This document shows positions 8,379-16,200 of a stretch of 64,000 nt of DNA, one piece after another (positions within the stretch are counted from its first letter, which is position 1; each line of letters begins with the position of its first letter). Under the pieces are notes generated by a model. That model was given only the letters and a program-made list of their open reading frames with translations, did no database searches and was not told the DNA's origin. Made by a program: the position numbers and the translations under genes. Origin of the DNA: Pseudoxanthomonas sp. PXM01 (GTDB lineage: Bacteria > Pseudomonadota > Gammaproteobacteria > Xanthomonadales > Xanthomonadaceae); assembly GCF_014851815.1 (NCBI RefSeq), contig NZ_JACVAJ010000001.1, forward strand, positions 496,001-560,000, given 5' to 3'.

Positions 8379-9779
8379 ATGACGGTGGTGAGCGTCGAAC
8401 ATGCGCTGGCGGGCAAGCTCCCGGCCGGCGGCGAAGTCACGGTGCGCGGCTGGGTGCGCACGCGGCGCGATTCCAAGGCGGGTCTGTCCTTCGTCAACGT
8501 CAGCGACGGCTCGTGCTTCGCGCCGATCCAGGTGGTCGCACCCGATTCGCTGAGCAACTACGAAGCCGAGATCAAACACCTGACCACCGGCTGCGCGGTC
8601 GTCGCCACCGGCACGCTGGTTGCCTCGCAGGGCCAGGGCCAGAGCTTCGAAATCCAGGCCTCGTCCCTCGAGGTAGTGGGCTGGGTGGAAGATCCCCTCA
8701 CCTATCCCATGCAGCCCAAGCAGCATTCGCTGGAGTACCTGCGCGAGTTCGCCCACCTGCGGCCGCGTACCAACCTGTTCGGCGCGGTCACCCGCATCCG
8801 CAACTCGCTCGCCCAGGCCGTGCACCGTTTCTTCCACGAGAACGGCTACTTCTGGATCAGCACGCCGATCATCACCACCTCCGACGCCGAGGGCGCCGGC
8901 CAGATGTTCCGCGTGTCGACGCTGGACCTGGTCAACCTTCCCCGCGACAAGGAAGGCGCGGTGGATTTCTCGCGCGACTTCTTCGGCAAGGAAACCTTCC
9001 TGACCGTGTCCGGCCAGCTCAACGCCGAGGCCTACGCGCTGGCGATGAGCAAGGTCTACACCTTCGGCCCGACCTTCCGCGCCGAGAACAGCAACACCAC
9101 GCGCCATCTGGCCGAGTTCTGGATGATCGAGCCGGAGGTCGCGTTCAACGACCTGGCCGCCAACGCCCAGTTGGCCGAGGACTTCCTGAAGTACCTGTTC
9201 CGCGCCGTTCTCAGCGAGCGTGCGGATGACCTGGCCTTCATCGCTGAGCGCGTCGAACCGACCGCGCTGACCCGCCTGGAAGCCTTCGTCAATTCGCCGT
9301 TCGAACGCATCGACTACACCGATGCGATCTCGCTGCTGCAGAAGTCGGGGCAGAAGTTCGAGTTCCCGGTCGAATGGGGCCTGGACCTGCAGACCGAACA
9401 CGAGCGCTGGCTGACCGAGCAGCACGTCGGCCGGCCGGTGGTGGTGACCAACTACCCCGAGCACTTCAAGGCCTTCTACATGCGCCTGAACGACGACGGC
9501 AGGACCGTCGCCGCGATGGACGTGCTGGCGCCGGGCATCGGCGAGATCATTGGCGGCAGCCAGCGCGAAGAGCGCCTGGACGTGCTGGACGCACGCATGG
9601 CGCAGTTCGGCCTGGATCCGGCGCACTACGGCTGGTACCGCGACTTCCGCCGCTATGGCTCGGTGCCGCACGCCGGTTTCGGCCTCGGCTTCGAACGGCT
9701 GGTGGTGTACGTCTGCGGGCTGTCCAACATCCGTGACGCCATCGCCTACCCGCGTGCGCCGGGCAACGCGGAGTTCTGA
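8379..9779 (+). CDS. asnS: Asparaginyl-tRNA synthetase
   Basis: Class IIb synthetase charging tRNA-Asn. N-terminal OB-fold anticodon-binding domain ([16 protein letters not shown], residues 15-30), then the class II core with motif 2 [25 protein letters not shown] sequence near residues 228-248 and motif 3 [13 protein letters not shown] near the C-terminus. At 466 residues it is full length. GAAGGA lies ten bases before the ATG. Its stop overlaps the start of the next gene (TGATG), so the two small downstream genes are probably translated with it. Confidence 0.97.
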   Translation: MTVVSVEHALAGKLPAGGEVTVRGWVRTRRDSKAGLSFVNVSDGSCFAPIQVVAPDSLSNYEAEIKHLTTGCAVVATGTLVASQGQGQSFEIQASSLEVVGWVEDPLTYPMQPKQHSLEYLREFAHLRPRTNLFGAVTRIRNSLAQAVHRFFHENGYFWISTPIITTSDAEGAGQMFRVSTLDLVNLPRDKEGAVDFSRDFFGKETFLTVSGQLNAEAYALAMSKVYTFGPTFRAENSNTTRHLAEFWMIEPEVAFNDLAANAQLAEDFLKYLFRAVLSERADDLAFIAERVEPTALTRLEAFVNSPFERIDYTDAISLLQKSGQKFEFPVEWGLDLQTEHERWLTEQHVGRPVVVTNYPEHFKAFYMRLNDDGRTVAAMDVLAPGIGEIIGGSQREERLDVLDARMAQFGLDPAHYGWYRDFRRYGSVPHAGFGLGFERLVVYVCGLSNIRDAIAYPRAPGNAEF

Positions 9780-10084
9780 TGATCCTGTTCTTCGCCCTGT
9801 GCTTCATCGGCGTGGCGATCGCCGGGTTCTGCGCGTTCGTGATCTTCTGGCCGCTGACGCTGGTGCATGTGCGTGACCGCCACGGTGCGCTCGGCGCGCA
9901 GTGGGGTGAGGGCGCGTTCCTGAAGCCTGCCGCACTGCGCTGGCTGCTGGCGGGCGACTACCGCCGCATCGCGGACACCTCGCTGTCGGGCCTGGCGACG
10001 CCGGCCCGCATTTCGCTGTGCGTCATCATGTTAGGCCTGTCGATGGCAGGCCTGCTCGCGCTGTGGGCGGAGGCCTTCGCATGA
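9779..10084 (+). CDS. Small two-helix membrane protein, unknown
   Basis: 101 residues. Two hydrophobic stretches, residues 3-27 (FFALCFIGVAIAGFCAFVIF) and about 78-97 (ISLCVIMLGLSMAGLLALWA), flank a hydrophilic loop, predicting an inner-membrane hairpin. It overlaps asnS by one base and the next gene by four (ATGA), so all three are translationally coupled. I recognise no family and would not assign a function. Confidence 0.7.
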   Translation: MILFFALCFIGVAIAGFCAFVIFWPLTLVHVRDRHGALGAQWGEGAFLKPAALRWLLAGDYRRIADTSLSGLATPARISLCVIMLGLSMAGLLALWAEAFA

Positions 10085-10389
10085 ATCCGTACACTCGTGA
10101 AGACTGGTACCTCACTTCGCTCGGCCGCACGTTGATCTGGGCGCGCCTGCGCCTGCTGGAGGCCGGTACCGCAGAGGTGCTGGACAGCGACGGCAATACG
10201 CTGGCCTACGACAGCGAAGACAGTGCCCGCGCCGCATTGTTCGATGCGGAGTTCGTCGCGTTCGACGGCCTGGACGAGGACGATGCGCTGGCGCGCGGGT
10301 TCTCGCTGACGGGCGTGCAGCCCCCGCAGGGCGAAGACGATGCCGCCCTGGTGCCACAGATGGTGCAGTCGCTCGGCGCTCGCGCCTGA
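10081..10389 (+). CDS. Small acidic protein, unknown
   Basis: 102 residues starting MNPYTREDWYLTSLGRTLIW at the ATG of an ATGA overlap with the preceding gene; a longer in-frame start at 10018 would run through that gene and is less likely. Acidic, no signal peptide or membrane segment. The sequence VLDSDGNTLAYDSEDSARAALFDAEFVAFDGLDEDDA suggests a small alpha/beta fold. Function unknown; the coupling to asnS and the membrane protein is the only context. Confidence 0.7.
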   Translation: MNPYTREDWYLTSLGRTLIWARLRLLEAGTAEVLDSDGNTLAYDSEDSARAALFDAEFVAFDGLDEDDALARGFSLTGVQPPQGEDDAALVPQMVQSLGARA

Positions 10390-10396
10390 GTCCATC

Positions 10397-11041
10397 ATGT
10401 ACACGCCGCGCGCGTTCGTCGAAACCGATCTGGTCGAACTCGACCGCTTGGTCGCGCGCGATGCGTTCGTCACGCTGGTGACCGTGGCCGATGGACTGCC
10501 TGTCGTCACCCACCTTCCCGTGCTTTACGCGCGTGAAGGCGACCGGATCGTCATCGAGGGTCACTGGGCGCGTCCGAACCCCCAGGCACGCCATGCCGGT
10601 CCCGCGCTGATGATCGTGCACGGTCCGCATGCCTATGTGTCCCCTGGCTGGTACACGGACAAGGAAGAAGCCGCGCGCGTCCCGACTTGGAACTACGCGG
10701 TCGCGCACCTGCATGGCGTGCTGGAGATCACCGACGACACGGCCACGCTGGCGTCGATCGTCGACCGGCTCAGCCAGGTCAACGAGGCCCAGGTCGGCAA
10801 CGACTGGCGCTTCGAACACGACCGCGACGACCACCTCCGCCAGCTGCGCGGGATCATCGGTTTCCGCTTCGAGGTCCAGCGCGTCGAGCTGAAGTTCAAG
10901 CTCAGCCAGAACCATCCGGTCGCCAACGTCGAGGGCGCGGCAGGCGCGCTGCAGCGATTGGGTGGCGAAGACAACACGGTGGTCTCCGAGCTGATGCTTG
11001 AGCGCCTGGGCCGTCGGAAGCAGGATGTGGGAGCGACGTAA
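10397..11041 (+). CDS. PaiB-family FMN-binding protein
   Basis: PaiB-type split-barrel FMN-binding domain, 214 residues; Bacillus PaiB was described as a negative regulator of protease and sporulation genes, though the fold is that of flavin-binding proteins. Typical segments: MYTPRAFVETDLVELDRLV, HLPVLY, GHWARPNPQ, YVSPGWYTDK and VPTWNYAVAHLHG. ATG at 10397 follows the upstream stop by seven bases; the longer frame start at 10340 overlaps the previous gene. The last codons (DVGAT and the TAA) are formed by the left arm of the inverted repeat at 11027-11107. Confidence 0.88.
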   Translation: MYTPRAFVETDLVELDRLVARDAFVTLVTVADGLPVVTHLPVLYAREGDRIVIEGHWARPNPQARHAGPALMIVHGPHAYVSPGWYTDKEEAARVPTWNYAVAHLHGVLEITDDTATLASIVDRLSQVNEAQVGNDWRFEHDRDDHLRQLRGIIGFRFEVQRVELKFKLSQNHPVANVEGAAGALQRLGGEDNTVVSELMLERLGRRKQDVGAT

Positions 11042-11107
11042 GTCGCGAAGCGGGATCTGTCCCGCAACCGGTTGGCATAAAAGCATCGCGACCTGCGTCG
11101 CTCCCAC
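11027..11107. repeat. REP-like inverted repeat
   Basis: Left arm GTGGGAGCGACGTAAGTCGC (11027-11046, continuing GA) and right arm 11086-11107 are near-perfect inverted copies (20 of 22 positions). Between them is a second small hairpin GCGGGATCTGTCCCGC (11050-11065). GTGGGAGCGACG-type palindromes are common intergenic elements of Xanthomonadaceae and Pseudomonas. The left arm overlaps the 3' end of the preceding gene. Confidence 0.85.
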
Positions 11108-11161
11108 GCCCCACATCATGCAGGGCTACACTCGACGCCCAGTTCTTTCCGGGAATGACGC

Positions 11162-11950
11162 ATGGACCTCAATCTCGCCGGCCGGCACGCGCTGGTCTGT
11201 GGCGCCTCCGAGGGCATCGGCCGCGCGGCGGCCCATGAGCTGGCCCTGCTGGGCGCGGACGTGACCGTGCTGGCCCGACGCCCCGAGGCGCTGGCCGAGG
11301 TGGCGGCTGCACTGCCCCGCGTCGCGACCAGCCAGCAGCACGCAACCGTCGCCCTCGATGTGGCCGATGCCGCGACATTGCGGGAGAACGTCGGCCGTCT
11401 CGTGGAGGCGCGCCCGGTGCACATCCTCGTCAACAACACCGGTGGCCCGCCAGGTGGACGCGCCATCGAGGCCGATGCGGACGACTACCTGGCGGCATTC
11501 CAGCGCCATCTCCTGGCCAACCAGGCGCTTGCGCAGCTGACAGTACCTGCCATGCGCGCCGCCGGCTGGGGCCGCATCGTCAACGTCGTCTCCACGTCCG
11601 TGAAGGAACCGATCGCCAACCTCGGCGTCTCCAACACCATCCGTGGTGCCGTCGCCAGCTGGGCCAAGACGCTGTCGAAGGAACTGGGCGCGGACGGCAT
11701 CACCGTCAACAACGTGCTTCCTGGCTACACCCGTACGCAGCGGCTGGAGCAGATCCTGCGCGACCGTGTGCAGTCCACCGGCAAGGATGAGCCGGCCATC
11801 AGCGCCGCCATGCTGGCCATCGTGCCGGCCGGCCGCTTCGCCGAGGCGCACGAGATCGCCGCCGCCATCGCCTTCCTCGCCTCACCCGCCGCCGGCTACA
11901 TCACCGGCGTCAGCCTCGCGGTGGATGGCGGCCGCATGCAGTCGATCTGA
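11162..11950 (+). CDS. SDR-family protein with atypical active site
   Basis: Classical short-chain dehydrogenase fold of 262 residues. The nucleotide-binding motif is GASEGIG (14-20) and the NNAG position reads NNTGGPPG (91-98). Ser144 is present, but the catalytic YxxxK is replaced by S157-N-T-I-R161. This matches a known group of SDRs related to beta-ketoacyl reductases that lack the full tetrad. It precedes the kynurenine genes by 44 bases and may be co-transcribed; a role there is unproven. A TACACT -10-like box is at 11125-11130. Confidence 0.85.
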   Translation: MDLNLAGRHALVCGASEGIGRAAAHELALLGADVTVLARRPEALAEVAAALPRVATSQQHATVALDVADAATLRENVGRLVEARPVHILVNNTGGPPGGRAIEADADDYLAAFQRHLLANQALAQLTVPAMRAAGWGRIVNVVSTSVKEPIANLGVSNTIRGAVASWAKTLSKELGADGITVNNVLPGYTRTQRLEQILRDRVQSTGKDEPAISAAMLAIVPAGRFAEAHEIAAAIAFLASPAAGYITGVSLAVDGGRMQSI

Positions 11951-11994
11951 GGTTGCGGGACGGGGGGCTTGCCAGCCGGGTTAAGCTAGTGGGC

Positions 11995-13416
11995 ATGGAC
12001 CGCTTCGGCCACATCATCGAAGGCGAACCGCGCCCCGGCAGCGCCTGGCGTCCCGTGTTCGAACCGGCCTCGGGCCAGATCTATGCCGAGGTCGCCGATG
12101 GCAGCGAGAACGACGCGCTGCTGGCCGTGCAGGCCGCCGAGGTGGCATTCCCCGCGTGGGCAGCACTCACGACGAGCGAGCGGTCACGCTGGCTCGAGAA
12201 ACTGGCCGACGCCCTGGAACAGCGGCGCGACGCCTTCGCCGCCGTGGAGTCGCGCGACACCGGCAAGCCGTTGGCGCTGGCGCGCGACATCGAGATCCCG
12301 CGCGCCATCGCAAACCTGCGCTTCTTCGCCCACGCGACCACCCAGTTCGCCAGCGAGTCGCACCACGGTGAGGCGGGCCTGAATTACACGTTGCGGCAAC
12401 CGCTGGGCGTAGTCGCGACGATCTCGCCATGGAACCTGCCGCTCTACCTGTTCACCTGGAAGATCGCGCCGGCCCTGGCAGCAGGCAACACGGTGGTGGC
12501 CAAACCGTCGGAGATCACCCCGGCGACCGCCACCATGCTGGGAGCCTTGGCCGCCGAGATCGGCCTGCCACGCGGCGTGCTGAACATCGTGCATGGCACT
12601 GGGCCGGCCGTCGGCGAACCGCTGGTACTGCATCCCGCCGTCAAAGCCGTCTCCTTTACCGGCAGCACGACGGTGGGCCGGCGCATCGCCGGACTCGCCG
12701 GACCTGAGCTCAAGAAAGTGTCGCTGGAACTGGGCGGCAAGAACGCGACGCTCGTGTTCGCCAACAGCGACTGGCGCGCGCACCTGGACACCCTGCTCCG
12801 CTCAGCGTTCCAGAACGCGGGACAGATCTGCCTGTGCGGTTCGCGCCTGCTGGTGCAACAGGCGATTTACGACGAGTTCCGGGACGCCCTGCTCGAGCGC
12901 GTGCGCGACCTGAAAGCCGGTCCGCTCGACGATCCCGCCACGCGCCTCGGTGCGATGGTGTCGCAGGCGCAATTCGACAAGGTACTGGCCTGCATCCAGC
13001 GCGCCCGCCTCGAAGGTGGCCGCGTCCTCGCCGGCGGCCACGCACTGGAGCGGCCGGGCTGGTACATCGCACCGACCGTGATCGAGGGCCTAGGCCCCGA
13101 AGCCACCACCAACCGCGAGGAGATCTTCGGGCCGGTGGTGACCTTGCAGCCCTTCACCGACGAGGCGCATGCGCTTGCACTCGCCAATGCCAGCGACTAC
13201 GGACTGGCCGCGACCGTGTGGACGCGCGACCTGGACCGCGCCCACCGCCTGGCCGCGCAACTGCGCGCCGGCATCGTCTGGATCAACACCTGGATGACGC
13301 GCGACCTGCGCACGCCGTTCGGCGGCACGGGCTCGTCGGGCCTGGGCCGCGAAGGCGGGCTGGAGGCCATGCGTTTCTTCACCGAACCCAAGAACGTCTG
13401 CGTGGCGTTGCGCTGA
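11995..13416 (+). CDS. Aldehyde dehydrogenase, probable 2-aminomuconate semialdehyde dehydrogenase
   Basis: NAD(P)-dependent aldehyde dehydrogenase of 473 residues. Catalytic Glu in LELGGKNATLVF (about 246) and Cys in QNAGQICLCGSRL (about 280); NADP/NAD fold with SPWNLPLYLFTWKIAPAL and FTGSTTVGRRIA. It is closest in motif to hydroxymuconic/aminomuconic semialdehyde dehydrogenases. Its place beside 3-hydroxyanthranilate dioxygenase, ACMSD and a RidA deaminase argues for oxidising 2-aminomuconate semialdehyde (nbaE role). ATG at 11995 is preferred over 11953: a TAAGCT box ends seven bases before it, hinting at a leaderless transcript. Confidence 0.9.
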   Translation: MDRFGHIIEGEPRPGSAWRPVFEPASGQIYAEVADGSENDALLAVQAAEVAFPAWAALTTSERSRWLEKLADALEQRRDAFAAVESRDTGKPLALARDIEIPRAIANLRFFAHATTQFASESHHGEAGLNYTLRQPLGVVATISPWNLPLYLFTWKIAPALAAGNTVVAKPSEITPATATMLGALAAEIGLPRGVLNIVHGTGPAVGEPLVLHPAVKAVSFTGSTTVGRRIAGLAGPELKKVSLELGGKNATLVFANSDWRAHLDTLLRSAFQNAGQICLCGSRLLVQQAIYDEFRDALLERVRDLKAGPLDDPATRLGAMVSQAQFDKVLACIQRARLEGGRVLAGGHALERPGWYIAPTVIEGLGPEATTNREEIFGPVVTLQPFTDEAHALALANASDYGLAATVWTRDLDRAHRLAAQLRAGIVWINTWMTRDLRTPFGGTGSSGLGREGGLEAMRFFTEPKNVCVALR

Positions 13417-13431
13417 GGATCACCGAACCGA

Positions 13432-14106
13432 ATGTCCGACCTTTCCGAACTCGAGAAACTGCTGCAGAACAACCGCGACTGGGCCGACCGCATCAAGCAG
13501 GAGGACCCCGGCTTCTTCAAGCGTCTGTCTCAGCAGCAGTCGCCGCGATACCTGTGGATCGGCTGCTCCGATTCGCGCGTGCCGGCCAACCAGATCCTGG
13601 GCCTGGACCCGGGCGAAGTCTTCGTCCACCGCAACATCGCCAACGTGATGTCGCACGGCGACCTCAACGCGCTGTCGGTAATCCAGTTCGCCGTGGATAT
13701 CCTCAAGGTCGAACACATCCTGCTGGTCGGCCACTACGGCTGCGGCGGCGTGCACGCGGCGATGACCGGCCTGCGCGTGGGCCTGGCCGACAACTGGCTG
13801 CGCCACGTGGCCGACGTCGCACTCAAGCACCAGGCGCTGCTGGAGCAGGTCGACACCGAGTCGCTGCGTCACGCCCGCCTGTGCGAACTGAACGTCATCG
13901 AGCAGGTCTTCAATGTCTGCCAGACCACGGTCGTGCAGGACGCATGGGCGCGCGGCCAGCCGCTGGCGATCCATGGCTGGGTCTACAGCCTGTTCGACGG
14001 GCGCGTGCGCGAACTGGGCATGGATGTGGCGGCGCAGGACGAACTGCAACCCTCCTACCAGCGTGCCCTCGCCGGTGTACCGCCGAAGGGCAAGCGCGAT
14101 GAGTGA
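13432..14106 (+). CDS. can: Beta-class carbonic anhydrase
   Basis: Zinc enzyme hydrating CO2 to bicarbonate. Zinc ligands C45 and D47 (CSDSR), H101 and C104 (GHYGCGG) are all present; 224 residues, cytosolic, same size as E. coli Can. It sits between the aldehyde dehydrogenase (15-base gap) and the RidA gene (8-base overlap), so it is part of the kynurenine cluster. ACMSD in the same cluster releases CO2, which may explain the linkage; that is inference. Confidence 0.96.
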   Translation: MSDLSELEKLLQNNRDWADRIKQEDPGFFKRLSQQQSPRYLWIGCSDSRVPANQILGLDPGEVFVHRNIANVMSHGDLNALSVIQFAVDILKVEHILLVGHYGCGGVHAAMTGLRVGLADNWLRHVADVALKHQALLEQVDTESLRHARLCELNVIEQVFNVCQTTVVQDAWARGQPLAIHGWVYSLFDGRVRELGMDVAAQDELQPSYQRALAGVPPKGKRDE

Positions 14107-14494
14107 CGTCGTGCAGGCTGGCGGCGCGCCGAAGCCCGTGGGGCACTATCCGCATGCGCGGCGTGTCGGCGACCTGCTGTTCCTGTCCGGCATCGGCCCG
14201 CGCGAGCCGGCGACCAACGCGATTCCTTCCGGTATCGAAGCGCAGACGCGTGCCGTCTTCGCCAACGTGCGTGCGGTGCTCGACGCCAGCGGTGCCCGCT
14301 GGGAAGACCTGGCCGACGTGACGGTCTACCTGACCGACATGGCGGGCGATTTCACCGGCTACAACCGGGTGTGGGCGGAGTACTTCCCGGAGGCCGCCAG
14401 CGCACCCTGCCGCACCACGCTGGGTATCACCGCCTTGCCCACGCCGATCTCCATCGAGCTGAAGTGCATCGCGCACGTGCCGGAGCGCCGCTGA
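14099..14494 (+). CDS. RidA-family enamine deaminase, probable 2-aminomuconate deaminase
   Basis: 131-residue RidA/YjgF fold. The conserved arginine that holds the substrate carboxylate is in APCRTTLGI (about residue 103). [11 protein letters not shown] and [10 protein letters not shown] are typical core strands. RidA-type deaminases act on 2-aminomuconate in 2-nitrobenzoate/kynurenine pathways (nbaF, amnD), which fits its place between aldehyde dehydrogenase and dioxygenase; general RidA housekeeping activity is the alternative. The start overlaps can by eight bases, and the next gene begins one base after its stop. Confidence 0.88.
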   Translation: MSDVVQAGGAPKPVGHYPHARRVGDLLFLSGIGPREPATNAIPSGIEAQTRAVFANVRAVLDASGARWEDLADVTVYLTDMAGDFTGYNRVWAEYFPEAASAPCRTTLGITALPTPISIELKCIAHVPERR

Positions 14495-14495
14495 C

Positions 14496-15044
14496 ATGCT
14501 GCCCACCCCGCTCAACTTCCAGGCCTGGATCGACGAACATCGCCACCTGCTGAAACCACCGGTCGGCAACAAGGTCATCTACGACGGCGACTTCATCGTG
14601 ATGGTGGTGGGCGGGCCGAATGCGCGCACCGACTACCACTGGGACGAAGGCCCGGAGTGGTTCTACCAGTTGGAAGGCGAGATGGTGCTGCGAATCCAGG
14701 AAGACGGCGCCGTCCGCGATATCCCGATCCGCGCCGGCGAAATCTTCCTGTTGCCGCCGCGCGTGCCACATTCGCCGCAGCGCATGCCGGGCTCGGTCGG
14801 ACTGGTGATCGAGCGCAAGCGCCTGCCGCACGAGGACGACGGCCTGCTCTGGTTCTGCGAGCGCTGCAACCACAAGGTGTATGAGGAGTACTTCCACCTC
14901 AACGACATCGAGCAGGATTTCTTCCGCGTGTTCGAAGCCTTCTACCGCAGCGACGACCTGCGGACCTGCAAGGCCTGCGGTCACCTGAATCCCCGCCCCA
15001 GCCGCTACGAGATGCAGGCGGACTCGCAGGCCGACATCACCTGA
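14496..15044 (+). CDS. nbaC: 3-hydroxyanthranilate 3,4-dioxygenase
   Basis: Cupin Fe(II) dioxygenase that opens 3-hydroxyanthranilate to 2-amino-3-carboxymuconate semialdehyde. Iron ligands H48, E54 and H92; substrate residues R44 and R96; a C-terminal rubredoxin-like metal site from C121/C124 (CERC) and C158/C161 (CKAC). 182 residues, full length. The spacing of ligands equals that of the characterised Cupriavidus enzyme with a three-residue shift. The product either cyclises to quinolinate for NAD synthesis or is decarboxylated by ACMSD encoded downstream. Confidence 0.97.
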   Translation: MLPTPLNFQAWIDEHRHLLKPPVGNKVIYDGDFIVMVVGGPNARTDYHWDEGPEWFYQLEGEMVLRIQEDGAVRDIPIRAGEIFLLPPRVPHSPQRMPGSVGLVIERKRLPHEDDGLLWFCERCNHKVYEEYFHLNDIEQDFFRVFEAFYRSDDLRTCKACGHLNPRPSRYEMQADSQADIT

Positions 15045-15053
15045 GCTTGCACT

Positions 15054-15089
15054 TACCCAATCTGGGCATTATCGTGCCCGATATGGGCA
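15054..15089 (+). promoter_or_regulatory. Tandem operator-like sites before the HTH-MNT gene
   Basis: Two 15-base near-copies, TACCCAATCTGGGCA (15054-15068) and TGCCCGATATGGGCA (15075-15089), each a small palindrome CCCrATmTGGG. They are spaced exactly 21 bases apart, two helical turns. They sit just after the dioxygenase stop and over the candidate starts of the HTH-containing gene, suggesting autoregulation. Confidence 0.5.
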
Positions 15090-15730
15090 TGAACGACACC
15101 CCCGGATCCGGCAAGGTCAGCGAGGCGGCCGCGCGCTACGCCACCGCCAGCCTGTCGGGCGCCCTGTTCACCACCACGCAGCAGCGGGTGCTGGCCTGCC
15201 TGTTCGGGGAGTCCGGGCGCTCGTACGCCGTCAACGAGCTGATCCAGGCCACCGGCGCCGGCAGCGGTGCGGTCCAGCGCGAGTTGGCCCGGCTGGCTGG
15301 CAGCGGGCTGCTGACCGTCGAGCACGTCGGCAACCAGAAGCGCTACCGCGCCAATCCCGACGCGCCGATCCACGACGAACTGGTGTCCATCGTCCGCAAG
15401 ACCTTCGGCCTAGCCGAACCGCTGCGCGAAGCGCTGGCACCGCTCGCCGACCGCATCCACGCCGCGTTCCTGTACGGCTCGATCGCCAAAGGCAACGACA
15501 CTGCCCGCAGCGACATCGACCTGATGGTGGTCGCCGACGACCTGGCCTATGCCGAACTCATGCTGGCCCTTCATCCGGTGGCCGAGCGTCTGGGCCGGCA
15601 GGTCAATCCCACGGTGTATGACCGCGACGAGCTACGCAGTCGCCTTGATGCCGGGAACAGCTTCGTCACCCGCGTGATGGCACAGCCGCGGCAATGGTTG
15701 ATCGGGGGCGAACATGACCTCGCCGCTTGA
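15083..15730 (+). CDS. HTH-MNT protein: winged-helix plus minimal nucleotidyltransferase (putative antitoxin)
   Basis: 215 residues from ATG 15083; an in-frame TTG at 15047 and ATG at 15089 are alternatives. Residues about 20-95 form a winged-helix (QQRVLACLFGESGRSYAVNE, GAVQRELARLAGSGLL). Residues 120-200 are a nucleotidyltransferase domain with the full GSx10DxD motif (GSIAKGNDTARSDID, G132 to D146). It overlaps the next gene by 17 bases. MNT proteins paired with HEPN proteins act as antitoxins, some by AMPylating the toxin; the fused HTH suggests self-regulation. It interrupts the kynurenine cluster. Confidence 0.85.
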   Translation: MGMNDTPGSGKVSEAAARYATASLSGALFTTTQQRVLACLFGESGRSYAVNELIQATGAGSGAVQRELARLAGSGLLTVEHVGNQKRYRANPDAPIHDELVSIVRKTFGLAEPLREALAPLADRIHAAFLYGSIAKGNDTARSDIDLMVVADDLAYAELMLALHPVAERLGRQVNPTVYDRDELRSRLDAGNSFVTRVMAQPRQWLIGGEHDLAA

Positions 15731-16121
15731 GAAACTGGCCACGCACAGCGGCCCGCTCAGTGCCGAACCGCCCGACAAGAAGGAAACTGCCGGCCTGCTG
15801 CGCTCGGGACTTGCACGGCTGGCCGATGCCCATAACGAGGCGCTCTCGCTGGAGAGCCGCTTCGACCTGGCCTACAACGCCGCCCATGCCCTGAGCCTGG
15901 CGGCGCTGCGCCGTGCGGGCTTCCGTGCGCGCCACCGCTACATCGTCTTCCAGGTATTGCCGCATACGCTGGGGCTTGGCCCCGAGGTCTGGCGCGTGCT
16001 GGCCAAGGCACACGACCTGCGCAACCTCGCCGAGTACGAAGGTCACGTCGAGGTGGACCGCCGCCTGGTCAACGACCTGGTCGCCGCATGCGAGCGCGTC
16101 TCCGACGCACTGGAACGATGA
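15714..16121 (+). CDS. HEPN-like small helical protein (putative toxin partner)
   Basis: 135 residues, mostly helical, cytosolic. The helices FDLAYNAAHALSLAALRRAG and RVLAKAHDLRNLAEYEG resemble HEPN domains, with the charged R/H/N/Y cluster AHDLRNLAEYE at the usual RNase-motif place. The classic Rx4-6H signature is not clearly present, so RNase activity is uncertain. The 17-base overlap with the upstream MNT gene is the usual arrangement of MNT/HEPN pairs. I rely on the pairing as much as on the motif. Confidence 0.65.
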   Translation: MTSPLEKLATHSGPLSAEPPDKKETAGLLRSGLARLADAHNEALSLESRFDLAYNAAHALSLAALRRAGFRARHRYIVFQVLPHTLGLGPEVWRVLAKAHDLRNLAEYEGHVEVDRRLVNDLVAACERVSDALER

Positions 16122-16200
16122 ACGCCGACGCCGCGCACGTTCCTGTTACATCGCGGCACTGCAGCGCGAATCCCCGGCGGGCAGCCCCTACAATCCGACG

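Noticed and set aside
7929..9671. A 580-codon minus-strand frame ending in the Fe-S carrier
   Set aside because: Only the last 112 codons are conserved; the rest is antisense to asnS. A good ribosome site marks ATG 8267.
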